From positions 17,842,623-17,906,622 of the forward strand of contig NC_049909.1 of the NCBI RefSeq assembly GCF_001411555.2: a stretch of 64,000 bases of DNA, given 5' to 3'. Both the position numbers and the translations under genes were made by a program. The first letter of the stretch is position 1, and every line of letters begins with the position of its first letter. Shown here one piece after another: positions 49,001-58,293 of this stretch. Below the pieces are notes generated by a model that searched no databases, had not been told where the DNA came from, and saw only the letters and a list, made by a program, of their open reading frames with translations. This DNA comes from Juglans regia (taxonomy: Eukaryota; Streptophyta; Magnoliopsida; Fagales; Juglandaceae).

Positions 49001-49588
49001 CTCCACTCTACAGTTTCCATCAATTACCATGGTTTTAATTGGAACCTAAAAAACCCCACCCCACCCCAAAAAAAAAAAAACTTTACAACGTCGAATTACA
49101 TTGTATTATTTACGAACGCAATAAATACGTAAAATGAATAAATAAAGATTCTTGGTTTAAAAAAAAAAAAAAAATTTAAAAGTTCAGACTTCAGAATCTT
49201 CTGTTCCTTTTTTGCTAATAAAAATTCTAGTTCTCCTTTAACGCCAATCCTCCTGCACTTTTACTAAAAGCAAATTATAAAGCATCAAACACAAAAACAC
49301 ACAAGAGTTTGAAAATCCAGCACACGACGAAACAATCAAAATCCTTCAAGAAAAGGAAAGGAAATGGGAAATCATAGGAATTTAGGATTCTAGCACACTA
49401 AGAAAGAATCAAAATCCTTAAAAAAACGACAGAAAGAGGAAAATCACCTGATTGTCCTGAGGTTTTCTCTTGTAGTAAGCAAGCAAGCGAGACCCGAGAA
49501 CGAAATACCGCATGTGGATGAACGAGCGCCCGATCTTTCTCCGTCCGTAGCGGACCATCCAACCTTCGTACACCACCTTGGTCGACAT
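31089..49588 (-). CDS. EDR2: ENHANCED DISEASE RESISTANCE 2 (PH-START-DUF1336 lipid-binding protein)
   Basis: Twenty-two exons, 5' to 3' on the minus strand: 49448-49588, 48971-49045, 48138-48191, 43851-43916, 43450-43553, 42939-43006, 42741-42857, 42541-42581, 42337-42437, 39462-39557, 37895-37959, 37740-37811, 37486-37641, 33987-34219, 33870-33909, 33617-33777, 33419-33520, 32923-32967, 32697-32837, 31773-31868, 31406-31507, 31089-31196. They give 727 aa in frame (Arabidopsis EDR2 is about 718). PH domain at about 1-112 (VYEGWMVRYGRRKIGRSFIH). START domain at about 180-385 (FEWDCSFQYG, DWFPMFVWPRDLCYVRYWRR, MQIDLKGWG). An acidic Ser-rich linker precedes DUF1336/EDR2_C at about 485-720 (CFSGNLRHDD, HLMDLVAVDWFKD, VPASTHYSMVFYF, GSLLQRFVDGDDEFRN). 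EDR2 binds PI4P and restrains salicylate-dependent cell death and powdery-mildew resistance. Intron 7 has a GC donor. Introns 3 (4.2 kb), 9 (2.8 kb) and 13 (3.3 kb) are swollen by transposons. Start is the MSTKVV methionine; an in-frame upstream ATG at 49624 is less likely. Confidence 0.96.
31545..31695. mobile_element. Small foldback MITE in EDR2 last intron
   Basis: GTCTACACATAAATCTTACA near 31559 and TGTAAGATTTGTGTGTAAG near 31672 are imperfect inverses bracketing an AT core. No coding capacity. Confidence 0.55.
34564..34763. mobile_element. Tourist-like MITE in EDR2 intron 13
   Basis: GGCCTCGTTTGTTTTC at the left and GAAAACAAACGAACC at the right. The reverse-orientation core has CATCTCATCTCATCTAATC. 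It is 200 bp, flanked by CTA and TTA. Confidence 0.85.
35384..35516 (-). mobile_element. 5'-truncated LINE (L1) 3' end in EDR2 intron 13
   Basis: Poly(T) followed by TTTTATTGAATCAAGTAAAT and GCCCAAGTACATAGGAAG, the reverse complement of the L1 3' end common here. Flanks AAGACATCC and AAGACATTC are a likely target duplication. Confidence 0.6.
36148..37350 (-). mobile_element. Truncated LINE (L1-type) with zf-RVT domain in EDR2 intron 13
   Basis: Poly(T) at about 36148-36168 is the minus-strand poly(A). A 231-codon open frame (36255-36950, minus) carries the reverse-transcriptase zinc-binding domain of plant LINEs: VPSKVAFFVWNVALGKILTT, then C-x2-C (WCYMCKKN) and HLLLHCEV. Upstream of it (to about 37350) the sequence reads as LINE-like only with stops and frameshifts. 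The endonuclease and polymerase core are absent, so it is a dead 5'-truncated copy. It has the same orientation as EDR2. Confidence 0.75.
39779..40139. mobile_element. Mutator-like foldback MITE in EDR2 intron 9
   Basis: Element 39788-40130 (343 bp) is flanked by the perfect 9-bp duplication AAAGACATT (39779-39787 and 40131-40139). Its arms are long imperfect inverses: GCTGGGGGATCCCGTTCA at the left matches TGAACGGAATCCCCCAGT at the right, continuing through AACATTTTC/GAAAATGTT. Nine-bp duplications fit Mutator-type transposition. A related element lies at 50811-51346. Confidence 0.75.
40960..41202 (+). mobile_element. 5'-truncated LINE with target-site duplication in EDR2 intron 9
   Basis: AAAAACTGTTTC occurs at 40960-40971 and again at 41191-41202. 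Between them about 219 bp reads WFSAIILKGGNVHEFLSS, similar to the C-terminus of the LINE frame at 36255 (WFSTIVLHGDNIHDFMS). It ends with TACTTGGGCATTGCC, TTACTTAT and an A run. It is antisense to EDR2. Confidence 0.75.
41250..41800. other. GC-richer purine/pyrimidine-repeat segment in EDR2 intron 9
   Basis: AGATCTCCCCC, GATATCTCCCCC, GAGATCCCCTCC and GCATCTCCCC recur irregularly. Base composition differs from the rest of the intron, which suggests inserted DNA of unknown origin. Open frames on both strands are low-complexity and unsupported. Confidence 0.4.
44099..44130. repeat. (TTA)n microsatellite in the solo LTR
   Basis: About nine TTA/TAT units near the LTR's left end. Confidence 0.9.
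45140..45370. repeat. Degenerate minisatellite within the solo LTR
   Basis: Five copies of a unit of about 39-49 bp containing GACCCAAGCGTGGTTTACC-like text and ATGTTATGATATG. Core copies start near 45150, 45198, 45242, 45281 and 45330. The preceding 400 bp is also rich in ATGCCATG and ATGTTATG words. Confidence 0.75.
45758..45963. mobile_element. Tourist-like MITE nested in the solo LTR
   Basis: GGGCTTGTTTGGAT at the left and ATCCAAACGAGCCC at the right are near-perfect inverses, flanked by TTA and TAG. Tracts of CATCTCGTCTCGTCTC are followed by the usual AT core. Confidence 0.85.
46900..47800 (-). mobile_element. Decayed LINE fragment in EDR2 intron 3
   Basis: On the minus strand the sequence reads, with stops and frame changes, pieces resembling the LINE zf-RVT region (IDWCCMCKRSWE-like text, then a HC residue pair and WVGLAWVMP). 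It is similar in wording to the 36255-36950 frame but older. The plus-strand open frame at 47373-47780 is its shadow. Confidence 0.55.
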
Positions 49589-50420
49589 CGTTCTCACACC
49601 GTGCGAAGAAAAAAGATTCCGCAATCCAACTCGAAAATGGAAAAACTCGCTGACTCGGAAGCTCGGAGATTGGCAAACTTCTTTGCTTCGAGGAGATCAG
49701 TGAGATACCTAAGTGACTTGATTGGTCATGGTTTTGGTATTCAGAAATCCTTTCAGATAGTCAGTATTCGGAAGCGAATGAACAGAAAATCAGCGAATAT
49801 ATGTCTCATTTCTTGGGGGACGCAGGGAATTCGCATCCTAGATACTGAAATTCCGCATGAGAAAGGAAGATGCGAATTCAAATTCTGATTGACTTCGCAG
49901 TAAATCCAGCGAGAGAGAGAGGGAGAGTAGGGACAGGAGGAGCTTTCTTCTTCCTTTACTTTGCGTGTCACGTCACGCCGGGATCGGGGACAAATTGTCG
50001 AAACGACGGCGTACAGGGTGTTCAGAGAGAGAGAGAGGGGAGACAGATATAGAGGACTGTGACCGACTGAGAGCAGTGAGAGGGGCTCAAGTTGGTGATG
50101 TGCGGGCGACGTGGAGGGATACCATGGGCCAGTGGGGCCAGGGGAGATCTTGGCGCCGTGAGGCCGTCTTTGTCCAGCTGCGAGTTAAAAATAAAACAAC
50201 AAAATTATTGATCGTATTTCTTATTAAAGAAATAATTTAAAAACAATTATTATATAAAAATAAATTTATAAATTAATGTAATTTAATACGATATTTTAAA
50301 TTATAAAATTATTTTAATTTTAAAGTAGATCTAACAATAAAATCATATTAGTTTATAGTTTTAATTTTGTATAATATTTTTATATTTGTAACATTTTTAT
50401 TCTCATTGTCATTGTTTTAG
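49589..50420. other. EDR2 5' UTR and promoter region
   Basis: GC-richer than the neighbouring spacer and with several AG runs (49905-49925 and 50025-50040). No divergent gene is visible. Plus-strand open frames here are antisense to the leader and unsupported. Confidence 0.5.
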
Positions 50421-50424
50421 AAAT

Positions 50425-50550
50425 TATTTTGATAGTGAGATAAGATGAAATGAAAGTTAAATAAAATATTATTAAAATATTATTTTTTAATATTATTATT
50501 TTTTTAAATTTTAAAAAAATTATAATAATAAGATAAAATAAAATAGATTG
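50425..50550. mobile_element. Truncated Tourist-like MITE
   Basis: GATAGTGAGATAAGATG followed by the AAAATATTATTTTTTAATAT core. Both terminal repeats are eroded. Confidence 0.6.
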
Positions 50551-50801
50551 AACGTTTCTTAATCCTTAAAATAATATGAGATGATTGGCAAATATATATA
50601 TATAAGAGATAATTTTTAATTATTTATTATTATATAACGAGAGAATAATTAATAAAATTCTTACTCTACGATGAAGAAAAGAAAAGCGATGTCTGAATTT
50701 TTTTTTTTTACTTTTTTAAACAAAGATATTTAGGAAACAAATTTAGGAAATAAGGTGGACGGAATGACATGTTTAACAGAAATGAAGAACTCAATTCGAG
50801 T

Positions 50802-51355
50802 TATCTTTTGGGGAAATGCTATATCTCCCGCTGGGAGCTCTCGTTGGAGATTAGTGTATTTTTTATGTGTTTTTTTTTAAATTATTTTTTATATAGATTT
50901 TTTTAATAATTTTTAATATTTTTAAAAAATAAAAAAAAAATTTAAAATATTATTAAAAAATACTTTTTTAATCACGAAGTAAAATAAAAAATTATAAAAA
51001 AATATTTTTTTATTTTACTTCGTAATTAAGAAAGTATATTTTAATAAATTTTTTTTTACTTTCTTAATAATTAAGAAAGTATTTTTAATTATGTTCTAAA
51101 TTTATTTTATTTTTTAAAAAATATTTTTTATAATTTTTTATTTTACTTCATGATTAAGAAAGTATTTTTTAATATATTTTTTTTTACTTTTTGATTAAGA
51201 AAATATTTTCTGAATGATGTTTTAAATTTATTTTATTTTTTTAAAATATTTTAAAATAATAAAAGATCTATATAAAAAATTACTTAAATAAAATATATGT
51301 AAAATAACACTACACCCCAACGGGAGCCCCAGCGGAGGCTGTATCATCACCCTAT
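50802..51355. mobile_element. Mutator-like foldback MITE
   Basis: Element about 50811-51346. GGGAAATGCTATATCTCCCG with CGCTGGGAGCTCTCGTTGG at the left matches CCAACGGGAGCCCCAGCGG and ATCATCACC at the right in inverse orientation. Flanks TTATCTTTT and CTATGTTTT are a possible 9-bp duplication with two mismatches. Ends resemble the 39788-40130 element, and the AT core contains several internal foldbacks. Confidence 0.6.
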
Positions 51356-51594
51356 GTTTTGTTTGAAAAAAAGAAAGAGAGAGATTGTAGCATATATAGG
51401 CGAATAGGATAGGTTAGAAAAATTTTATTTGCAGTTGTCTTAGCAGTACTATACATTTAAAGGTGCCGTAAAGCTGCAAAATTTGGGTTGGATTTGTCAC
51501 ATGCTCATTTATGAAATGAGTACGGAAATATGCAGATTATTAATTGCGTGTGAGAAATTTTGTTGCAGTAATAATTCTTAAGCGTTGACAAAGT

Positions 51595-51770
51595 AATTCA
51601 ATTCATCTTATTTTTATTATTATAATTTTTTTAAATTTATATATAAAATATAATAAATAATTTAATTTTTTTAAATTTAAAAATAATAATATTAATAAAT
51701 AATATTTTAAAATTATTTTATTCTATTATTCTTAAATCATCTCAATTCATCTCTAAATCTAAATCATTTC
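51595..51770. mobile_element. Tourist-like MITE, degenerate, reverse orientation
   Basis: Reverse-orientation core (AAAATATAATAAATAATTTA) ending in ATCATCTCAATTCATCTC. Terminal repeats are poorly preserved. Confidence 0.55.
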
Positions 51771-51774
51771 GAAA

Positions 51775-51938
51775 GCGATGATTTAAGATAAAAATTAAAA
51801 ATTAAATAAAATTTTATTTTTTAATATTATTATTATTTTGAGATTTAAAAAAAATTAAATCATTTATTATATTTTATGTGAGAATTTATAAAAGTTATAA
51901 TGATGAGATGAGATGAAAGTGTTAATCCAAATTGAGTC
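51775..51938. mobile_element. Tourist-like MITE
   Basis: Forward core with ATAATGATGAGATGAGATG and a right end near AATCCAAATTGAGTC. The left end is eroded against the preceding copy. Confidence 0.65.
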
Positions 51939-51941
51939 TTA

Positions 51942-52130
51942 GGTCTCGTTTGGATTGAGAGTTGAGATGAGATGAAAGTTGAAAGTTAAATAAAATATTA
52001 TTTCTTAATATTATTATTGTTTTAAAATTTAAAAATTTTGAATTGTTTATTATATTTTATGTTAAAATTTAAAAAAATTATAATAATAAGATGAGATAAG
52101 TTGAGATTACTTATCAATCTAAAACAAGAC
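51942..52130. mobile_element. Tourist-like MITE with TTA duplication
   Basis: GGTCTCGTTTGGATTGAGA at the left. The right end, TCTAAAACAAGAC, is a degraded inverse. It is flanked by TTA at 51939-51941 and 52131-52133. It adjoins the next copy with a single shared TTA. Confidence 0.8.
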
Positions 52131-52133
52131 TTA

Positions 52134-52333
52134 GGCCTCGTTTGTTTTGGGAAAACATCTCATCTCATCTCATCTAATCATTACAATTTTTCCAACTTCC
52201 AATACAAAATAAAATAAACAATTCAACTTTTTCAAATCCCAAAACAAAAATAATATTAAAAAATATACTCTAACAATATTTTATTCAACCTTTTAACTTT
52301 AATCTCATCTCATTTTCGAAAACAAACGAGGCC
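52134..52333. mobile_element. Complete Tourist-like (PIF/Harbinger) MITE, type copy
   Basis: Left GGCCTCGTTTGTTTTGGGAA and right AAACAAACGAGGCC are inverses over at least 14 bp. TTA duplications lie at 52131-52133 and 52334-52336. It is 200 bp. The three-base TTA target and the GG(G/C)C...GTTTGG terminus identify the PIF/Harbinger (Tourist) group. Confidence 0.9.
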
Positions 52334-52547
52334 TTAATTGCTCATATGTCAAGTGATATTAAATTGTTTATAAATAATGATAAATTATTTATAAATAATA
52401 ATAAAATAATCACTTATCAAACACAGCCTTAACCATTATAGAATAGTTGTTTCATTTGAAGGCATATTCCATAGAGAACGTGTCCTAGAGTTTCAAATGT
52501 AGATTGCTCGTGAACCCACCAAGGAAATAATGCAATTACATACGAGA

Positions 52548-52703
52548 GGTTTGAATAGTAAATTGAAATAAAATTTTAAAATTAAATAAAATATTATTCA
52601 AATATTTTTTTTATTATTATTAAATTTTAAAAAATTAAATTATTTACAGTATTTTATAAAAAAATTTAAAAAATTATAATAATAAGAAGAAATGAAATAA
52701 AAC
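52548..52703. mobile_element. Degenerate Tourist-like MITE
   Basis: GTTTGAATAGTAAATTGAAA with the usual core and ATAATAATAAGAAGAAATG. Terminal repeats are lost. Confidence 0.55.
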
Positions 52704-53634
52704 GATAAGCATCATGCACTATATATTTGCAAAGGAAAATATTAGGTAGACTGATAAAATGTACCTATCATTTGTCTCGATAAGGGTTTTTTTTTTTTTT
52801 TCTTAAAGTTTGTATTTGTTTATTTTTTAATATTGCATTTTTTATTTTTATTTTTATTTTTAAATATATATATATACATAAATGTTTCAAAAAAGTTACA
52901 CAATCCGTACAATTTTTGGATGAGTTATCTCGATAATCCTAAAACATTGTCCATTCACAAATCTCCTTTGTCGCCTGTGAGAAAAGAAGAACATGAGACG
53001 ACAAATCTCATCATGTTGGAATCAAGTTCATAGAAACTCAAATCTATAATCCATCATCCATCAATGAATCAACATGTTTAGTGTTCCTTTCTCCATAATT
53101 GACAAAGGAATAAGCTAAACTCATTGATCTCGATCTCATGCAAAAAGAAAAGGAAAAGACAAAGTCATGTCCCTTATTTGAAGATCAATGTCTCAGATCC
53201 CCACCACCAACATCATCGGCACATCTTTCCACATCTCTCTGTTTCATTTTATAAAAAGAAAAACAGCAGTAAACGAGGTTTGATTCGCAGAATGTAAGCC
53301 GTTTATAGTGGGCATAAGTATACAGAAGTCATGTGCTTTGGAGATCCATCACTCAAATGAGCATCTGTAACTGTAACTTCCTCATCTTGTCTTTCCTTAT
53401 TAAATTCCCAATCAGTTGCAGTTCTGAAGTACTGAACTATTCTATTACACTTTTAAAATGGGGAAAAAAGTTATTTTTTGTGCTTTAATACGTGTGAGTG
53501 TCTTGTTTGAGCTTTGAAGGAGGCCTTTTTTTTTTTTTTCCCCTCTTTAATTAGTTGATGTGTTTATCTGTAAAAAGTTGTTTCGGGCCTTCAGTTTTGA
53601 TTAATCCAGTTGTTTATAATGGGAGTTAATTAAG
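52704..53634. other. Spacer between MITE copies
   Basis: No gene, RNA or delimited repeat is visible apart from short T runs. Confidence 0.45.
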
Positions 53635-53849
53635 ATGTCGTTTAGACGATGAGATGAAATGAAATAATTTTAGATGAATTAAATAAAATATTGTTAGAAT
53701 ATTATTTTTTAATATTATTATTATTTTAAGATTTGAAAAAATTAAATTATTTATTATATTTTATATAAAAATTTTATAAAATTATAATAATAATATAAAA
53801 TTAGATAAGATGAGATAAGTTGAGATCACTTCTCAATCCAAACGAGGCT
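53635..53849. mobile_element. Tourist-like MITE
   Basis: TGTCGTTTAGACGATGAGATG at the left and CTCAATCCAAACGAGGCTG at the right, with a standard core. Confidence 0.75.
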
Positions 53850-54009
53850 GCATTATTAACAGTTAATTATCCGCTCAATAAGAAAATTCTTAAAAATAAG
53901 AGTTTTATGTTGGTTAATTTGCTGCATGAAAAAAATGAGTGAACGTACAACCAAATGTCTCTCATCTCGCTATACAATTTTTTAAAACAACCATCTTAAA
54001 CTCTTAAAT

Positions 54010-54213
54010 TAGATTTGGATAGTAAGTTGAGATGAAATAAGTTTGGATGAAAGTTGAAATTAAAATAAAATATTGTTAAAATATTAATTTTTAATATTAT
54101 TATTGTTTTGAGATTTAAAATTTTGAATTGTTTATTATATTTTATGTGAAAATTTAAAAAAGTTGTAATAATTAGATAGATAAGTTGAGATCAACTCTAA
54201 ATCCAAATAAAGC
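54010..54213. mobile_element. Tourist-like MITE
   Basis: AGATTTGGATAGTAAGTTGA at the left and CTCTAAATCCAAATAAAGCC at the right, followed by TTA. Confidence 0.75.
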
Positions 54214-54490
54214 CTTAATCTTGAGCTGTGAAATTATGTTAGAAGACTCTAGTAGACTCCTAAATCACTTATAGGGGCAATTACAATAATTTAACATGGG
54301 TTGTAAGACGAGTAAATATCCAGTATTGTGAGAATCCTGTTATGGTTGAGATAATTCTAATTAACCTTATCTACCACCAGTAATTTCGAAGAAATTGTTT
54401 CCTTTCGTTTTTTTCAATAAAATAATTTGACCATTCTATAAGATATTTTTAGAACGCTGACATTGACCTAGCCAAATTTTGACTAAATAG

Positions 54491-55537
54491 TTCAAAAGTA
54501 GGGGTGCTACCCACCCCTTACAGGGCGGGGCCACCCCCTCCCCGTCCCCCGCCCCCACATGGGCGAGGGTGGGGATTTTTTGCCCGTAATCCGCCTCCAT
54601 CCATGCAGGGGCGAGGTACCCTGTCCATTGCACGGGGTGCGGGGGTGGACCTCTATCCATCCGCCCCCCCGCCCCCTCCTCCCTTCCTTGGCTCCCCCAA
54701 ACTCAATGGCGCCTATTACAACAAACTCAATCGAGTCCTCTGTCAGCATCTACTACTTCCATGGCAAATGAGATCAAGAGAGTTTGGGAGAGTTCGAGAG
54801 AGTTCGAGAGAGTTTGGGAGTCTGGGTCTGGGACGAGAGTTCGAGAAAGATAAAGGAATAGGGGGGGATTAGACATGCGGGAGCGGGGCGGGGGATTTAC
54901 AGAGCAGGCTGAGCCCCCTCTGTCCCCCACCTCCGCAACTCCCCTTTCATACGGGCGGGGGGCCCCGCCCAATGTTTTGAATATCGTACCGGATGGCGTA
55001 CCGGTCAAGACACTGGAACGAAATATTTCGGTACCGGTACCGTTTCGTGTACCGTTTCGGGATAGTCGATATATGAATAAATTATATATATAAATATATA
55101 TAACAATTATATTCTAAAATAATAGTTTATATATGAATAAATTATATATAAATACATACATACATATAAATTATAAATAGTCTAATCTAAATTGGGGGTC
55201 AAAAAATAAACTTGTAGTTTGAAAAAACGAAAAAAAAAAAATACAGGCCGAAATATCGGCCGGTACCGGCCGAAATATAGGCCGGTACAGGCCGAAATTT
55301 AGGCCGAAACGGCCGGTACCGGCCGGTACGGCCAGTATTTTGGCCGGTACGGTATATATCTAGTACCTGTATCGGCCGGACGGCCGAAACGAAAAATTTC
55401 GACCGTACCGGCCGGTACGGTACGAAATTAAAAACATTGGCCCCGCCCCCAGTCTGTGTAGAGCGGATCCCCCTCTCCTCCCAGGTGGGGGAGGTGCAGA
55501 TGGTAGAGGGCACCCGCTGCCCACCCCTACTCAAAAG
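54491..55537. mobile_element. hAT-like non-autonomous element interrupted by a nested element
   Basis: The element at 54499-55529 begins TAGGGGTG and ends CACCCCTA, exact 8-bp inverses of hAT type. Flanks TTCAAAAG (54491-54498) and CTCAAAAG (55530-55537) are an 8-bp duplication with one mismatch. The interior is strongly C/G-biased (CCCCGCCCCC and its inverse), unlike all neighbouring DNA, and encodes no transposase. Removing the 468-bp nested element plus one duplication leaves about 550 bp. Proline-rich open frames here are composition artefacts. Confidence 0.75.
54961..55448. mobile_element. Mutator-like MITE nested in the hAT-like element
   Basis: The element at 54971-55438 (468 bp) is flanked by an exact 10-bp duplication, GGCCCCGCCC (54961-54970 and 55439-55448). 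Its ends are imperfect inverses: AATGTTTTGAATATCGTACC against GGTACGAAATTAAAAACATT. The right half is packed with GGCCGGTAC, GGCCGAAA and CCGGTACCGG words, a multi-palindromic array. Insertion into a GC-rich target gives an unambiguous nesting order. Confidence 0.8.
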
Positions 55538-56104
55538 TAATCTGCATTGGAGCAGTCAAAACTCCAAAACTCCAATTTTGAGCTACAATAAATCCATCTG
55601 TTTATCCAAATTTGGCCATCTACTATTCATCTCCAAAACAATATTTGACTCTAAAAATATTATCAATGGCTACTATTGGATAATTAGGTTGAGGAAAAAC
55701 ATAGTTGGGAAATAATATTTTTAAGTAAAAATTAAATTATTAATTAATATATGAAGTGTATTTATAAAATATATAAAAAAATAAATTATTATTAAAATAT
55801 CTAATATTATATTATTATTTTAACTTTTAGATAAATAATCCAATATGGATTAACCTCTCCAATAGCTAAAGCTAAAATCTCAAATTTTAGCCAAATTTTG
55901 GATTTAACAATGACTAAATTATTGTCAACACTCTTACGAGCCTATGTTTGCTTGTTTGCTTCTTGAGAAAGCTTTGATTTTATACAATTATGTCCTTTGG
56001 GTAACTAAACTATGGAAAAAGTTGTAAATTCAGTCAAGCAAAGGGTTTTGACAATAGTCTCGTCTAATATATTAGACAGTATGACATCGTTTTTTGTTCA
56101 TTAA
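55538..56104. other. AT-rich spacer
   Basis: ATTTTGAGCTAC/ATTTTAGCCAAAT-like words near 55570 and 55900 suggest the ends of another decayed MITE. I could not delimit it. No gene is visible. Confidence 0.4.
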
Positions 56105-56285
56105 AATTTGTAAAAGTATTTTATTTCATCTCATATCATAATTATAATTTTTTTAAATTCTCACACAAAAATATAATAAATAATTTAATTTTTTCAAATT
56201 TCAAAATAATAATAATATTAAAAAATAATATTTTATTTAATTTTTAATTTTAATCTCAATTCATATCATCTCAACTTAGGAGACC
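56105..56285. mobile_element. Tourist-like MITE, reverse orientation
   Basis: TTTCATCTCATATCATAATT, reverse core, and CTCAATTCATATCATCTCAA. Terminal repeats are mostly lost. Confidence 0.65.
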
Positions 56286-57052
56286 AAAACATGAGGATTA
56301 AACATCCCTACAATTGCTAGACTTTCAATTTATCTTCGTAAAATAGAGAAATATGTCAACTCTTACTTTAGAGAAGATTGTAAAATAAGTAAATACGAGA
56401 ATTAGATCGATTGCGATTGCAATTTTTCTAACATTTTTTAAAAGTAAGAAGAATTGTAGCTTCTTTAGAGCATCCGCATTGATTTTTTCAAAGTGTATTT
56501 CATCTTCAAATTTAAATAATTTTATAGAAAGTTTACTCGCATTGAATTAGCCAATCCCTTTTTCAAATGAAATTTGATCTACAGTAATTTCATCTTTATT
56601 TTCAAAGATGAAAATAACTGTTTCAAGTCTAAACGAATTGTTTATTATTTTCGGCTCCCTCTCCCGCAATTTCTTTCTTTCTTCTTCTTATTCTCTCTTT
56701 CTCTCCCGCGTCTCTTCTTTATTCTCTTCTTTCTGTTGTCTCTCACATCTCTGTCTTCTTCTTCCCTCTTTCTCTCCTACGATTTCTTTCTCTCTCTTCT
56801 TTCTCTTATTCTTCCCTTTCTTCTTCCCTCTCTCGCGTCTCTGTTACGAGTTGTTTTGACCCACAAAGACCCATACCTTTCCTCCCGTGGCTTATGGAGG
56901 TGAAATCTGTGTATTTGTTTCTCTCGATTTTAATTCCCAGGGATAGGGGAAGGCGGATTTATTATTATTATTATTATTTATTTCTAAGGGCGTATGCGGT
57001 GACTCTCTCTGTATCTGTTGTTTGCAGTCATTATTCTTAGAGTTCGGGGGAA
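56286..57052. other. Spacer and former promoter of the BAR-gene fragment
   Basis: Contains a 200-bp CT-rich tract at about 56640-56850 (TTCTTCTTATTCTCTC-like) and a TTA run near 56960. Open frames are pyrimidine-repeat artefacts. Confidence 0.5.
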
Positions 57053-57378
57053 ATGAAGTCCTCGTTGGGGAAGCTTCACAAATTGGCACTGCACAATAAC
57101 GATGCCAAGGAGAAGATGGGTTTCTACCTTCTGCACACTTGGATGAGCTCGCTCAGGCTGCGAAGGTACTCTCCCAAATTGCCCTCTCAAGCTCTCCCTC
57201 TCTGATAAAACTCGATTAACTGTAATTGATTACGATTTTCATATTTCTTCAATTCAATGCTTTATTCTAATTGAATAAAGTTTCGGATTTACCTGAAAAA
57301 TCTAGGTGGAGCCAACGGTGAAAAATTGCTATGATAGCATACTCTCTGCAACAGCTGCTACAGCAAATAGTGCATATG
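57053..57378 (+). pseudogene. 5' fragment of a BAR-domain protein gene (At2g33490-like), frameshifted
   Basis: ATG at 57053 opens MKSSLGKLHKLALHNNDAKE, the typical start of the plant At2g33490-type BAR-domain/hydroxyproline-rich family. Within the same exon the homologous frame jumps: LPSAHLDELAQAAK is read in a different frame up to the donor at 57165, so an indel has occurred near 57112-57125. A second exon (57306-57378) reads NCYDSILSATAATANSAY, closely like the family's DCYDSLLSAAAATANSAY. All downstream exons are missing; nothing similar appears before 58294. The fragment lacks the rest of the BAR domain. Family identity is from recall of the conserved motifs. Confidence 0.7.
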
Positions 57379-58293
57379 GTAACCATTTTACAATCTTCTA
57401 TGAAAACTTACTTATTATATCTTGTATCTTGTGGTTGTATTTGTTTTGGGGTTGTAGCCTATGCTATTTTGTGGTTTTTTTTTTTTTTTGAATAAAAAAT
57501 ATGGGTGTTTGAGAATGTGGAGAGCAACTATATATGAATGTTGTATTGTGGACTGTGATGAAACTTTTATATTTGAATATTGATATGGTATAAATTATTT
57601 ATTGTATGAAACTTTATTTATTGTTTTTGAATATTGATATCGTGTGATGAAACTTTGTTTATTGGATTGTGAAAATGAAAATGAAAATGATTGTTAGAGA
57701 TTATAGAAGATTATGAAAAAAGAATTAATTAAAAAATAAAAGTTAATTATAAAAATAAAAAATAATAATATTTTATTATTATAGAGAGTATAATAATTAA
57801 TTCAATATAAATTTTAAATTTTAAATGATTAACTAAAAATAAAAAAAATTATATATTAATTAAAATTTAAAAAATAAGATGATCAATTTAATACCAGTGC
57901 TCTTGGACATAAATACTCAGATCTTCAAGATTTGAAGCTAAAAAACGCAAGGAAGTTGCGCATGTGACGTTGAATCTAATGTTCGTGTGATGGACCGCAT
58001 GTGAGGTTCACATCATTATCCTAAAAGCATCATTGATTTACTTTTACAGTCTGTCTGGTACTCTCGCTCGGAAAGAAGGAAGTCTGATACAGGAACGATT
58101 CAACGCATGAAGCCAAAAGTTTGCCACAGAAATAAAGATGATTCTTACTACGAACACTGAAACTGCTTCTTTTTTAAACAGAACAATGAAAACCCCAGAA
58201 ATTTGACAGATGAACAGTCCAAACTTCAAAGGATTAGTTGATTGCATCTCAGAGTGGTAAAAGCTTTGGAAAAAGAAGCAAAAGAAAAGAAAA
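57379..58293. other. Spacer between the BAR fragment and the DUF716 gene
   Basis: AT-rich with repeated GAATATTGATAT and GAAACTTTATTTATTG words at about 57560-57670 (short imperfect tandem duplication). No exon is visible. The last 250 bp are the DUF716 promoter and leader. Confidence 0.5.

Noticed and set aside
49589..49624. Upstream in-frame ATG for EDR2
   Set aside because: Known EDR2 proteins begin at the MSTKVV methionine and the 12 extra residues are not family-like.
54504..55008. Proline-rich open frames on both strands
   Set aside because: Produced by the CCCCGCCCC-rich body of the hAT-like element.
56574..56903. 109-codon Ser/Leu/Phe-rich frame as a membrane peptide
   Set aside because: Direct reading of a TTC/TCT-rich tract.
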